A stretch of DNA of 64,000 nucleotides, taken from NCBI RefSeq assembly GCF_000195575.1, contig NC_015391.1:1232501-1296500 (forward strand), in the 5' to 3' direction. Positions 16,056 to 25,743 of this stretch are shown in pieces. The notes beneath the pieces are model-generated. The model was not told where the DNA came from. It did not search any database and was given only the letters and a program-made list of their open reading frames with translations. Source of the DNA: Carnobacterium sp. 17-4. Its GTDB lineage: Bacteria > Bacillota > Bacilli > Lactobacillales > Carnobacteriaceae. Each line of letters begins with the position of its first letter. The stretch's first letter is position 1. Both the position numbers and the translations under genes were made by a program.

Positions 16056-16739
16056 ATGAAAAAGAAAATAATATACAGTGTGGTGGCAATCTCATTAATT
16101 GCTATCGTAGGGTTCGCCTATATACAAATGAGCGGAAATCCAATTGAGAAAAACAGATCAAAGGAGAGTCTAGAGGAGTTTTTAGAACAAGCGTATCCGG
16201 ACATGGACTACGAGATCAAGCGGTTGGCAGAATATGGATGGGTTGATGACACTTTTCGGTTTAATGTAGTGGCAAGGGATTCGATAGGAGTTGAAACCAT
16301 CTATCCGTTCGATGTCTCCGCTTTCGAACCGTATGAAATCCTTGACGATACGATCCACGTATCCAGCATAGATAAAGAGGCGTCAAACAAATTAAATCAA
16401 GAGGCAGAGCAGTATATTTTAGCGCTTCTTCAGGAAAAAGTTCCAGAAATCGATGGAGTCTCAACAGATGTAGAGGTTTATGGTAATGTTGCTGAGGAAT
16501 GGACACCACAATTGAAAACCCCAAAGCCTATTCTCATTATGACGGGAATGGATAAAGGCGACTTGACAAAAGAGCAGATGCTGGAGCAGGGTAAGGCAAT
16601 CCAACAGCAATTGAATGATGAATCTATTGATTATTATTCAGCTGAAGTAGGGTATCGTAGCTTTATTGATGGTGAAGAAATTTATGATTATGTTAGTTTT
16701 ACGCCAGAAAAAAAGTTAACGATAAAAGATGTCAATTAA
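16056..16739 (+). CDS. Membrane-anchored extracytoplasmic protein (YfjL-like)
   Basis: 227 residues with one N-terminal anchor helix (IIYSVVAISLIAIVGFAYIQM) and a soluble extracellular domain rich in acidic and aromatic residues. It resembles the YfjL-like proteins encoded with sigma/anti-sigma operons, but the similarity was judged by eye. As the third gene of the sigma operon (AAGGAGGAAAATTAATC before the ATG), it is likely a sigma target or a sensor partner. Confidence 0.6.
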   Translation: MKKKIIYSVVAISLIAIVGFAYIQMSGNPIEKNRSKESLEEFLEQAYPDMDYEIKRLAEYGWVDDTFRFNVVARDSIGVETIYPFDVSAFEPYEILDDTIHVSSIDKEASNKLNQEAEQYILALLQEKVPEIDGVSTDVEVYGNVAEEWTPQLKTPKPILIMTGMDKGDLTKEQMLEQGKAIQQQLNDESIDYYSAEVGYRSFIDGEEIYDYVSFTPEKKLTIKDVN

Positions 16740-16912
16740 ATGAAAAACAGAAAAATCCCTAAGACAAATGGTGTTTGGTAAGAAGATAATCATTTCTAGT
16801 AAACGAATAGATTTAGTTGAAATAAAGAATGTCGCTTTACTGTAAATGGATTGGGTTTATAAAATGGAGAGTAAAGATGATAATACTCTTTAGTTTACAT
16901 ATCACTCAAAGT

Positions 16913-16947
16913 AAAGAACCCCCTCTAATTTTAGAGGGGGGTTCTTT
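16913..16947. terminator. Bidirectional terminator
   Basis: AAAGAACCCCCTCTAA / TTAGAGGGGGGTTCTTT is a GC-rich stem of about 16 bp between converging operons. Confidence 0.9.
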
Positions 16948-16980
16948 GTTTACAAATTCAAGAGATGAGAAACTGTCATT

Positions 16981-18192
16981 TTATTCCATATTGTAATTAA
17001 CGCCTTCAGTGTAGGTGTTGGATGCATCCCATAGTAAAAATTCATTTACGCCAGCATCGTGTAAGGCTCTTACTTGGTCTTCAACTTGAGGGGCACCATA
17101 ATTTTGGTAATTTCCTGCACCTAAGTATGAAGCTGTAAAATCTTGTATCCAAGGTCTGGATTGAGGAGGTGTTTCTAAGCCTGCTAGCAAGTTATTTTCA
17201 ACTTTCATGTATTCAGCAACTAATTTATAAGGTTCTAAATCAGGTTTGCTGATACCAAAGTAAGAATTCCAGTGACTTGGGTAGATCATTGATGAAATGA
17301 CATCGACATTTTCTGAGATTTTAGCAAAGTTTTGTCCAATACCAGGAGCTTCGGGAACTGTAGCTGCATAACCAAAAATATCTACGGATACTTCAACGTC
17401 ATACGGTTTTAACTCTTCGCGAGCGTATTCAACAAAATCAGTTACTGCTTCAACACGTTGTTGAATATCATCTAATTCGCTAGTCTCATAGTCGCCACGG
17501 GTATAGGTTAATGAATCACTTTCATTTTCGAAACCTTCTGGGAAACGAACATAATCAAATTGGATTTCCTTGAAGCCCATTTTAGCAGCTTGCTTAGCCA
17601 CTTCAACGTTGTAATCCCATACTTCTTTAGAAAAAGGATTAACAAAAGCGTCGCCATTGCCATTCTTCCAAACACTGCCATCCGCTTTTTTGAAAGAAAG
17701 TTCCGGTCTAGCTTCAGCTAGTAAAGTGTCTTTAAAGACAACGACACGAGCGATAGGGTAGACTTTATTTTCTTCTAATTGTTTCATCATAGCCGCTGGA
17801 TCAGTCACGAATTCTTCTGTACTTTTTTGAACAATTTCATTTTCAGATTGAAGATCCATTGTCATTTTTCCAACATCGTCTTTGACATCAATGACCATAG
17901 CATTTAGTCCACTGGTATTAACAAAATTAATCAATTCTTTCATTTTATCTGTTCCACCAGCTGAATAAGCTGTTACGTAAATTCCTTTTACGCCATTCTC
18001 AGGATACTCGATAGTGATGCCACTATCGTATGTAAACTGTGAAGGAAACTCAACAGGTGTTCTGAGGATTGGTTCTGAGTTGATTTCTAATAAAGTTGGT
18101 TCAGGATTTTCTTCAGCTGATACTGCAAGAGGAGCGAAACCAATGCTCGCTGTTGCTAGTAATCCCAGCCAAAATGATGCACTTTTTTTCAT
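16981..18192 (-). CDS. Secreted putative glycoside hydrolase (DUF4015 type)
   Basis: 403 residues with a Sec signal peptide (MKKSASFWLGLLATASIGFAPLAVSA, cleavage after AVSA). The mature part is a TIM-barrel-like enzyme of the putative glycosyl-hydrolase family PF13200: GVKGIYVTAYSAGG, NAMVIDVKDD, GFKEIQFDYVRFPEG, DVISSMIYPSHW, EFLLWDASNTY. Conserved acidic residues in DVKDD and QFDYVRFPEG are candidate catalytic groups. It is the last gene of a three-gene envelope operon. The polysaccharide substrate is not established. Confidence 0.82.
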   Translation of the reverse strand: MKKSASFWLGLLATASIGFAPLAVSAEENPEPTLLEINSEPILRTPVEFPSQFTYDSGITIEYPENGVKGIYVTAYSAGGTDKMKELINFVNTSGLNAMVIDVKDDVGKMTMDLQSENEIVQKSTEEFVTDPAAMMKQLEENKVYPIARVVVFKDTLLAEARPELSFKKADGSVWKNGNGDAFVNPFSKEVWDYNVEVAKQAAKMGFKEIQFDYVRFPEGFENESDSLTYTRGDYETSELDDIQQRVEAVTDFVEYAREELKPYDVEVSVDIFGYAATVPEAPGIGQNFAKISENVDVISSMIYPSHWNSYFGISKPDLEPYKLVAEYMKVENNLLAGLETPPQSRPWIQDFTASYLGAGNYQNYGAPQVEDQVRALHDAGVNEFLLWDASNTYTEGVNYNME

Positions 18193-18198
18193 ACTTTT

Positions 18199-19071
18199 TT
18201 ATTCCTCTCTTTCAGGTGATTCAATAAGATTAGGGTCAACTAGGGTAAACCCTTTTTCGATTAAGCCTTCAGCAATAGAAATGACGGCTCCATTCGTCCA
18301 TGAACGATCATGCATCAATAGGTTAGCTCCATTATTTAGGTATTCCGTGTTTAACATGATACCGGATAAAGCTTCACTTGTTTGGTAATCTGCTTCCCAA
18401 TCGTATCCATACGTCCAGTTCATTGAAACCATGTCTTCTTCAGCCATTATAGCATCAGATGTTTCCGTCGTTACGCCATGAGGGGCACGAAAGAAGCGCG
18501 GTTTTTCACCAGTTACTTCATAAATCAATTGATTGGTTTGTAAGATTTCTTCGCGTTGGTTTTCTGGACTGATGGTACTTAAATTAGGATGTGTTTGGGT
18601 GTGATTTCCAATTTCAAATCCCATATCATAAATTTGTTTCAACTTTTCTTTACCTTCATCTGATTCTATGTACATACCGTTAACAAAGAAGATGGCAGGT
18701 GCATTGATTGCTTTCAATTGTTCAGCTATTTCCACTGCGTGTTGATCAGGAGAATCGTCAAAAGTTAAAAGGGCTACTTTAGGGTCAACGGCCTCATCGA
18801 TTGGTTCTACAACTGAGGTGGTTGGGTTAATGTGGTACCGAAATGCTTCTTGTTTATCAGAAGGCTGCTCGGAAGACTCCATTGAACTTTGGACTTCACT
18901 GCTTTGTTCACTTGTAGAAGATTCTTCTGTGCTACTCGATTGAGTCTCACTTGTGTTAGAAGCAAGCGAAGAAGTGGTCGAATCGTCAGTTGACGTATCA
19001 GCAGTTTGACATCCGCTTAAGATAAGAGCGCTCATAAGAGATACTCCTAATAGAATAGGTTTCATTTTCAA
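18199..19071 (-). CDS. Polysaccharide deacetylase lipoprotein (NodB/CE4)
   Basis: 290 residues, lipobox LILSGC (lipidated Cys at about 21), then a Ser/Thr/Glu-rich flexible wall-spanning linker (about 24-75) and a CE4 domain. Metal and catalytic motifs are visible: LTFDDSPD, NHTQTHP and FFRAPHGVTT, with MNWTYGYDW near the end. Such enzymes remove N- or O-acetyl groups from cell-surface glycans and often raise lysozyme resistance. It sits between the YkyA-like gene and the putative glycosidase, so all three probably remodel wall polysaccharide. Confidence 0.88.
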   Translation of the reverse strand: MKMKPILLGVSLMSALILSGCQTADTSTDDSTTSSLASNTSETQSSSTEESSTSEQSSEVQSSMESSEQPSDKQEAFRYHINPTTSVVEPIDEAVDPKVALLTFDDSPDQHAVEIAEQLKAINAPAIFFVNGMYIESDEGKEKLKQIYDMGFEIGNHTQTHPNLSTISPENQREEILQTNQLIYEVTGEKPRFFRAPHGVTTETSDAIMAEEDMVSMNWTYGYDWEADYQTSEALSGIMLNTEYLNNGANLLMHDRSWTNGAVISIAEGLIEKGFTLVDPNLIESPEREE

Positions 19072-19090
19072 AGACTCCTTTAGTATGTGC

Positions 19091-19738
19091 TTATTTAGAT
19101 TTAGATGATTCGTTTAAATCGTTAAGAGACGCTGTTGATTGAGCTTGAGTATCTTGCACAGCAACAAGTTCTTGATCAAGTTTAGCCAATAATGCTTTTG
19201 TTTCAGCATCAGATTTATTAATGGTTTCGATACCGGCAGTAAGGGTCTCATAAGTGGCTTCTTCTTTGCCTAAATCTGAAAAATAGGTTTCCTGTTCGGC
19301 TAATACTGTTTCGTAATGAGCGATATACTCCTCTAAGCTAGCGGTCAGTTCTTCTATGTTTGTAGATAATGCCGTTAGTTCTTCTTGCGGCAGTTTATCA
19401 CTTGTTTTTTCTGCTAGGAGAACTTGTTCTTCTTTCATCGCAGAAACCGTCTCTTTTAATTCGGAAAGGGAAGAGGAACGAGTCTCAACATTTTCAAAAA
19501 CAGCAGAAGACTTATCCGCTAAAGTGCTTAATGAATCGTCTTCAGAAAGCGTCGTTTCAAACGTTCCCTGTAAACTTTTTTCTTGTTCTGAAATGGCATT
19601 TAAGTCATTTACGATCTGTTCATTTTGAGTCTCGACAGAGGTGGTGGATTCCAATGCTTTTGCAACATCATCGTTGCCGCAAGCTGTCAAGAATAAGGAA
19701 ACAGCAAATAAATTTGTGACTAAATATCTTTTTTTCAT
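19091..19738 (-). CDS. YkyA-like coiled-coil lipoprotein
   Basis: 215 residues, lipobox FLTAC (Cys at 20), followed by an almost entirely helical, acidic, heptad-rich region with no enzyme motif. Layout and composition fit the putative cell-wall-binding lipoprotein family (PF10368, YkyA). It is the first gene of the envelope operon. The cre-like site over its promoter suggests catabolite control. Confidence 0.72.
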   Translation of the reverse strand: MKKRYLVTNLFAVSLFLTACGNDDVAKALESTTSVETQNEQIVNDLNAISEQEKSLQGTFETTLSEDDSLSTLADKSSAVFENVETRSSSLSELKETVSAMKEEQVLLAEKTSDKLPQEELTALSTNIEELTASLEEYIAHYETVLAEQETYFSDLGKEEATYETLTAGIETINKSDAETKALLAKLDQELVAVQDTQAQSTASLNDLNESSKSK

Positions 19739-19839
19739 TGTACGAAAACTCCTTTTTTAATTTAGAAAACATCAAAGTAAAGAAAAAACAAACGAAAAAG
19801 CACATTTTTTTCGTTTTCATTTAATCAATAACTTTAACC

Positions 19840-19858
19840 ATTATAGCAAACGCTTCCT
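19840..19858 (-). promoter_or_regulatory. cre-like site overlapping a -10 element
   Basis: On the minus strand AGGAAGCGTTTGCT (19858-19845) runs straight into TATAAT (19845-19840). A CcpA dimer here would block the promoter of the lipoprotein/deacetylase/glycosidase operon. The core is nearly identical to the site at 14664. Confidence 0.6.
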
Positions 19859-19996
19859 GTTTTCTAAAGCAATATGACCCGTTATTTAATATTAAAGAGG
19901 ATAAGTAGGAAAAAATAAAAAACTATCTCTTACGTATAGAATCATGTAAAATGGGTAAGTAAGTGGAAAACAGAATGAGGTAAAGAGAGGGCTAAT

Positions 19997-20458
19997 ATGT
20001 TCATATATTATATCTTAGCAGCCATCATAGTGGCCGTTGATCAGTTCACTAAATTTTTAACCGTGCAAAACATTGACTTATATGAAATTGTAGAAGTTGT
20101 TCCAAATGTCTTATCATGGATGTACATTCAAAATAACGGAGCTGCTTGGAGCATTTTAGAAGGCCAAATGTGGTTCTTTTATATTATAACGATTATAGTA
20201 ATTGGCTTTGTTATTTATTATTTGCAAAAATATGGTAAGCAAAGTCGGTTATTTTCAATTGCTTTAGCACTTATTTTAGCTGGTTCAATAGGGAATTTTA
20301 TTGATCGTATTCGATTTGAATATGTTATCGACATGGTTCGTTTGGAATTTATTAATTTTCCGATTTTTAACGTAGCCGATATGTCATTAAGTATCGGAGT
20401 ATTTTTAATGATTATTTTTGTTTTCATAGACGAAAGAAATGAAAAAAAGAAACGCTAA
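19997..20458 (+). CDS. lspA: Lipoprotein signal peptidase (signal peptidase II)
   Basis: 153-residue membrane aspartyl protease that cleaves prolipoprotein signal peptides. It has four hydrophobic helices. The catalytic aspartates lie in GNFIDRI (D103) and FNVADMSLSIG (D128), with the conserved QNNGAAWSIL motif. AAGAGAGGGCTAAT precedes the ATG. The rluD gene follows 46 bp downstream, the usual lspA-rluD(-pyr) order of lactic acid bacteria. Confidence 0.97.
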   Translation: MFIYYILAAIIVAVDQFTKFLTVQNIDLYEIVEVVPNVLSWMYIQNNGAAWSILEGQMWFFYIITIIVIGFVIYYLQKYGKQSRLFSIALALILAGSIGNFIDRIRFEYVIDMVRLEFINFPIFNVADMSLSIGVFLMIIFVFIDERNEKKKR

Positions 20459-20504
20459 ACCATTATTTAAATATAAATTAAGGGTTTAAAGAAGGAGATC
20501 AAAC

Positions 20505-21410
20505 ATGTTACAAGAACATAATTTTATTATTAACGAAGAATCAGGTCGCTTAGATAAGGTCTTGACAGACTTATTGCCGTCTATTACACGTTCGCACATT
20601 CAACAATGGATCAAAGAAGGAAACGTCTCTGTAAATGGAGAAAAAATGAAAGCTAATTATAAAGTACAACCAGGAGACGAGATTGCTATCGTTGAACCAG
20701 AGCTTGTTTCTTTAGAGGTGCTTGCAGAAGATATCCCAATCGAAATCGTGTATCAAGATGAAGATGTCGTAGTCGTGAATAAAGCACAAGGAATGGTTGT
20801 CCATCCTTCTGCTGGTCATCAAACAGGAACATTAGTGAATGCATTGATGCACCACATCACTGATTTGTCTGGTATCAACGGAACGATACGTCCAGGAATC
20901 GTTCACCGTATCGATAAGGATACTTCAGGTTTATTAATGGTTGCTAAAAATGATGCTGCACATGAAAAATTAGCTGCTCAATTAAAAGACAAAACGTCAT
21001 TAAGAGAATACATTGCCTTAGTGCATGGTGTGATCCCTCATGAAAAAGGAACGATTGATGCTCCACTTGGCCGTTCAAAACAAGACCGCAAAAAACAAGA
21101 CATCATTGATGGCGGAAGAGCAGCTGTAACGCACTTTACCGTTCTTGAACGCTTTAAAGATTTTACATTGGTTTCATTGAAATTAGAAACGGGTAGAACA
21201 CATCAAATTCGTGTGCACATGAAATACATTGGTTATCCTTTAGCAGGAGACCCAATATACGGACCAAGAAAAACATTAGAAGGCAAGGGACAGTTCTTGC
21301 ATGCAACGACATTAGGTTTTAAACACCCAACGTCTGGTGAATTCTTAACTTTTGAAGCACCTTTACCTAAGTTGTTTGAAGATACATTAAACGACTTAAG
21401 AAATGTCTAA
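20505..21410 (+). CDS. rluD: RluD-family 23S rRNA pseudouridine synthase
   Basis: 301 residues. An N-terminal S4 RNA-binding domain (about 12-75: GRLDKVLTDLLPSITRSHIQQWIKEGNVSVNG) precedes the RluA/RluD catalytic domain, with catalytic Asp in HRIDKDTSGLLMVAKN (about residue 137) and the motif TGRTHQIRVHMKYIGYPLAGDPIYG. The Firmicutes member near the pyr operon is often called YlyB; the exact uridine targets in this organism are inferred. Confidence 0.92.
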   Translation: MLQEHNFIINEESGRLDKVLTDLLPSITRSHIQQWIKEGNVSVNGEKMKANYKVQPGDEIAIVEPELVSLEVLAEDIPIEIVYQDEDVVVVNKAQGMVVHPSAGHQTGTLVNALMHHITDLSGINGTIRPGIVHRIDKDTSGLLMVAKNDAAHEKLAAQLKDKTSLREYIALVHGVIPHEKGTIDAPLGRSKQDRKKQDIIDGGRAAVTHFTVLERFKDFTLVSLKLETGRTHQIRVHMKYIGYPLAGDPIYGPRKTLEGKGQFLHATTLGFKHPTSGEFLTFEAPLPKLFEDTLNDLRNV

Positions 21411-21419
21411 ATTTTTTGT

Positions 21420-21448
21420 TTGACTTTTTTAGAGACGTTCTATATAGT
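21420..21448 (+). promoter_or_regulatory. pyr operon promoter
   Basis: TTGACT at 21420-21425, a 17 bp spacer and TATAGT at 21443-21448, just after rluD and about 30 bp before the PyrR-binding element. Confidence 0.65.
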
Positions 21449-21481
21449 CATAAGTGACAGAAAAATAAACTTATCCTTTAA

Positions 21482-21600
21482 TCCTAGTCCTGTGAGACTA
21501 AGAAGGAGCATAGTAAGAAAAGGTGAACGTACCTTCTCTTATATTTACTCAACAGTAATATGCCCTCTTTGACCATTAAAGGTTAGGAGGGCATTTTTTA
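21482..21600 (+). promoter_or_regulatory. PyrR attenuator 1 (upstream of pyrR)
   Basis: The PyrR-binding stem-loop is CCTAGTCCTGTGAGACTAAGAAGG (21483-21506, including the conserved TCCTGTGAGA loop). It is followed by a terminator TGCCCTC...GAGGGCA with a T-tract at about 21560-21600. UMP-bound PyrR stabilises the binding loop and favours termination. Confidence 0.92.
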
Positions 21601-21627
21601 TTGGCCAATCCTATTAAAGCGATATGA

Positions 21628-22200
<573 letters not shown>

Positions 22201-22219
22201 AGCTAAGTGAAACTTTAAA

Positions 22220-22348
22220 TTAGTCCTGTGAGACTAATAAGGTCACTACTATAATCGTACCCTGATTCCATACTGGAAGTGCTGCACAAGCAGAAGGGAA
22301 TTATTCTAGAACCTAAAATTCTCCACAAAACTTTAGGTTCTTTTTTTA
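22220..22348 (+). promoter_or_regulatory. PyrR attenuator 2 (between pyrR and pyrB)
   Basis: A second PyrR-binding element TTAGTCCTGTGAGACTAATAAGG (22220-22242) and a terminator AGAACCTAAA / TTTAGGTTCT with seven T (22308-22347). There is no pyrP between the two attenuators. The open frame upstream of pyrB over this stretch is leader RNA, not protein. Confidence 0.92.
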
Positions 22349-22398
22349 TACAAATTTCCACTCCACTAGACTTTAAAAATGATAAGGAGGAAAAGACA

Positions 22399-23343
22399 AT
22401 GGAAAAAATTTCTGCAACAATTTCTTTAGACCATTTTGTCTCAGTAGAAGATCTAACAAATGAAGAGGTTCTAACGTTGATCAAGCGGGCGTCACAATTT
22501 AAAAAAGGGACGATCTCTGCTCAAGTAATGGAGCCACTTTACGCGGTGAATTTATTCTTTGAGAACAGTACACGCACACACAAAAGTTTTGAAATGGCTG
22601 AAAAAAAATTGGGCATCGAAATCATTGACTTTGAACCTTCAACAAGCAGCATCAAAAAAGGAGAGAGCCTTTACGACACGGTATTGACCATGTCCGCACT
22701 TGGAACGGAAATTGCCGTTATTCGTGACAGTAAAGAAGCTTTTTATACTGAATTAATCAATAGCCCATCCATTAAATGCTCCATCATTAACGGCGGAGAT
22801 GGAACAGGCCAACACCCCAGCCAATGTTTATTGGACTTAATGACCATTTACGAAGAATACGGTCATTTTGACGGCTTAAAGATCGCTATCATTGGAGATT
22901 TAAAACATTCCAGAGTAGCTAAATCAAATATGCATATGCTAAAACGACTGGGTGCAGAGGTTCTCTTCTCTGGTCCGACTGAATGGATAGATGACTCTTT
23001 TAAAGAGTACGGCCAATACGCGGCAGTGGATGACCTTATTTGTGAAGCCGACGTGATCATGCTCTTACGTGTACAGCATGAACGCCATGAATCTTATAAC
23101 GATGCGTTGATCGCCAGCTATCTAGATCAATATGGCATTAACGAATTACGCGAAAAGAATATGAAACCTTCCGCAATCTTGATGCATCCTGCACCAGTCA
23201 ACCGTGATGTGGAGTTACAAAGCTCACTGGTTGAGTGTGAACGATCACGAATCGTGACTCAAATGTCGAATGGCGTCTACGCCAGAATGGCAATTTTAGA
23301 AGCCATCATAGTGGGAAGAGCGAACAGCAAAACACCTTTATAA
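22399..23343 (+). CDS. pyrB: Aspartate carbamoyltransferase catalytic chain
   Basis: 314 residues, second step of UMP synthesis (carbamoyl phosphate + aspartate). The carbamoyl-phosphate motif is [20 protein letters not shown] and the C-terminal region is [17 protein letters not shown] 22399 after AAGGAGG is the start; the upstream open frame from 22279 covers the attenuator. There is no regulatory chain, as usual in Firmicutes. Confidence 0.97.
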   Translation: MEKISATISLDHFVSVEDLTNEEVLTLIKRASQFKKGTISAQVMEPLYAVNLFFENSTRTHKSFEMAEKKLGIEIIDFEPSTSSIKKGESLYDTVLTMSALGTEIAVIRDSKEAFYTELINSPSIKCSIINGGDGTGQHPSQCLLDLMTIYEEYGHFDGLKIAIIGDLKHSRVAKSNMHMLKRLGAEVLFSGPTEWIDDSFKEYGQYAAVDDLICEADVIMLLRVQHERHESYNDALIASYLDQYGINELREKNMKPSAILMHPAPVNRDVELQSSLVECERSRIVTQMSNGVYARMAILEAIIVGRANSKTPL

Positions 23344-23365
23344 ATTTACCTCAGGAGATGAAGCC

Positions 23366-24658
23366 ATGACGATCTGGATTAAAAATGCCATTATGTTAAC
23401 CAAAAATGAAGACTATCAGCCCATTGAACTGTTGATCGATGGAGAACAGATCCAAGCTATTGGATCAGATTTAACATCGCTTATCCAAGATACGGATAAG
23501 GTCATCGACGCTCGCGGAGCACTAGTTGCTCCCGGCTTGATTGATGTCCATGTTCATTTAAGAGAACCGGGGTTTTCGTATAAAGAAACCATTAAGACAG
23601 GAACGATGGCAGCCGCACGTGGCGGATTCACAACGGTTTGCGCTATGCCCAATGTTCAACCAGAACCGGATACAACTGAGAGAATGCAATCTCTTCAAGA
23701 AAAAATTGCTCGAGATGCTGTAGTAAAGGTCAAACAATATGCGCCAATTACAATGGGTCTACGTAGTGAAACATTAACCAATCAAAAAGAGTTGTTAGAA
23801 GCTGGAGCATTTGCCTTTACCAATGATGGAGTAGGTGTGCAGACAGCCGGTACGATGTATTTAGCTATGAAAGAAGCCGCAAAAAACAACACCATTATCG
23901 TGGCACATACAGAAGATGATTCCTTACTGTTTGGAGGCGTCATGCATGAAGGCACACGCAATCAAACATTAGGACTGCCAGGAATCTTAAATGTGGCTGA
24001 AGCGAGTCAAATTGCCCGAGATGTATTGCTTAGTGAAGCAACTGGCGCTCATTACCATGTCTGTCATGTCTCAACGAAAGAAAGCGTAAGAGTCATTCGG
24101 GATGCAAAACGTGCGGGTATCCATGTGACTGCTGAAGTTGCACCCCATCATTTATTGTTGACAGAAGATGACATTCCAAATGATACCAGTATCTATAAAA
24201 TGAATCCTCCGTTGAGAGGGAAAGAAGACCGCCAAGCATTAATCGACGGTTTGTTGGATGGCACGATCGATATAATCGCAACCGACCATGCCCCACATAG
24301 CAAAGAAGAAAAAGCTGGTGGAATGGTAGATTCGCCTTTTGGAATCGTAGGCAGTGAAACAGCTTTTTCCTTACTATATACACACCTAGTAGGAAAAGGC
24401 ATCGTATCCCTTGCTCAACTTATTGATTGGATGGCCTATAAACCAGCAAGACTCTTTCATTTAGACGGTGGAACGATTGAAGTCGGTCAAAAAGCCGATT
24501 TAGCCTTTTTCGATCTCTCAACGTCTAAAGAGATTTTAACCGAAGACTTTCATTCTTTGGCCACGAACACACCTTTTATAGGATGGTCTGCTAAAGGGAC
24601 GACCACAATGACATTCGTTGATGGAAAATTAGTTTATCAGGAGGGATCCGTACAATGA
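23366..24658 (+). CDS. pyrC: Dihydroorotase (class I)
   Basis: 430-residue amidohydrolase closing carbamoyl aspartate to dihydroorotate. Metal ligands are in [10 protein letters not shown] (about 56-65), HVCHVST and ATDHAPHS (about 307-314). It overlaps carA by four bases (ATGA). Confidence 0.97.
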   Translation: MTIWIKNAIMLTKNEDYQPIELLIDGEQIQAIGSDLTSLIQDTDKVIDARGALVAPGLIDVHVHLREPGFSYKETIKTGTMAAARGGFTTVCAMPNVQPEPDTTERMQSLQEKIARDAVVKVKQYAPITMGLRSETLTNQKELLEAGAFAFTNDGVGVQTAGTMYLAMKEAAKNNTIIVAHTEDDSLLFGGVMHEGTRNQTLGLPGILNVAEASQIARDVLLSEATGAHYHVCHVSTKESVRVIRDAKRAGIHVTAEVAPHHLLLTEDDIPNDTSIYKMNPPLRGKEDRQALIDGLLDGTIDIIATDHAPHSKEEKAGGMVDSPFGIVGSETAFSLLYTHLVGKGIVSLAQLIDWMAYKPARLFHLDGGTIEVGQKADLAFFDLSTSKEILTEDFHSLATNTPFIGWSAKGTTTMTFVDGKLVYQEGSVQ

Positions 24659-25743
24659 ATCGATTATTGCTGCTAGAAGACGGAAGTGTTTTTAAAGGAA
24701 GAGGATTTGGGGCTGCAAGTGACGCAACCGGAGAAGTCGTTTTTTCAACCGGAATGACCGGTTACCAAGAATCTATTACGGATCAGTCCTACAATGGCCA
24801 AATGTTAGTCTTCACCTATCCATTGATTGGAAACGCAGGGATCAATCGTGACGATTATGAATCCATTGATCCCACCACAAAAGCGGTCATCGTAAAAGAA
24901 TTTGCCCGCGTTCCTTCAAACTGGAGAAGTCAAATGAGTTTAGATGAATTTTTAAAAAATAAAAAAATTCCTGGTTTAGCTGGCGTTGATACAAGGAAGC
25001 TAACACGGGTCATCCGAGAACACGGTACTATGCGCGGCATGATCATTGATGCAGAAGATGATATCAGACATGCATTTGATCAGTTGAAAGCGACAGTGCT
25101 GCCTTCTAATCAAGTTGCCCAAGTTTCTACGACTCGTTCTTATGTTAGCCCTGGAAAGGGAAAAAACGTCGTTGTCATTGATTTTGGACTGAAACACAGT
25201 ATCTTAAACGAATTAAACAAACGAGACTGTCACGTGACGGTTTTGCCATACAATACAAGTGCTGAAACCATATTGAGTCTACAACCAGATGGGGTCATGT
25301 TGACCAATGGACCAGGAGATCCTACATCATTGCCGCATGTATTAACCATGATCCAAGAAATCCAAGAAAAGCTTCCAGTATTCGGTATTTGTTTAGGACA
25401 TCAATTGATTGCTTTAGCAAATGGAGCCAGTACATTTAAAATGAAGTTTGGTCACCGCGGCTTTAATCATCCGGTGAAAGAGATCGCAACAGGAAGAATT
25501 GATTTCACCTCACAGAATCATGGGTATGCTGTTGATGCAGCCTCGATCGATAAAGAAAAACTGCTTGTGACGCACATCGAATTAAATGACGAAACAGTCG
25601 AAGGTGTTAAGCACCGCTATCACCCAGTCTTCAGTGTCCAGTATCATCCAGATGCAGCACCAGGACCACATGATGCAGCACACTTATTTGATCAATTTAT
25701 GGAATTAATGGACGCTTGGAAGGAGACAAAAAAGAATGCCTAA
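24655..25743 (+). CDS. carA: Carbamoyl-phosphate synthase small subunit
   Basis: 362-residue glutamine amidotransferase subunit that passes ammonia to CarB. The class I nucleophile is in [16 protein letters not shown] and the catalytic His in [13 protein letters not shown]. Its position inside the pyr operon marks it as the pyrimidine-specific copy (PyrAA). It overlaps pyrC by 4 bp and carB by 8 bp. Confidence 0.97.
   Translation: MNRLLLLEDGSVFKGRGFGAASDATGEVVFSTGMTGYQESITDQSYNGQMLVFTYPLIGNAGINRDDYESIDPTTKAVIVKEFARVPSNWRSQMSLDEFLKNKKIPGLAGVDTRKLTRVIREHGTMRGMIIDAEDDIRHAFDQLKATVLPSNQVAQVSTTRSYVSPGKGKNVVVIDFGLKHSILNELNKRDCHVTVLPYNTSAETILSLQPDGVMLTNGPGDPTSLPHVLTMIQEIQEKLPVFGICLGHQLIALANGASTFKMKFGHRGFNHPVKEIATGRIDFTSQNHGYAVDAASIDKEKLLVTHIELNDETVEGVKHRYHPVFSVQYHPDAAPGPHDAAHLFDQFMELMDAWKETKKNA

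Noticed and set aside
22279-22398. N-terminal extension of pyrB
   Set aside because: This stretch is the PyrR attenuator terminator; ATG 22399 with AAGGAGG is the start.
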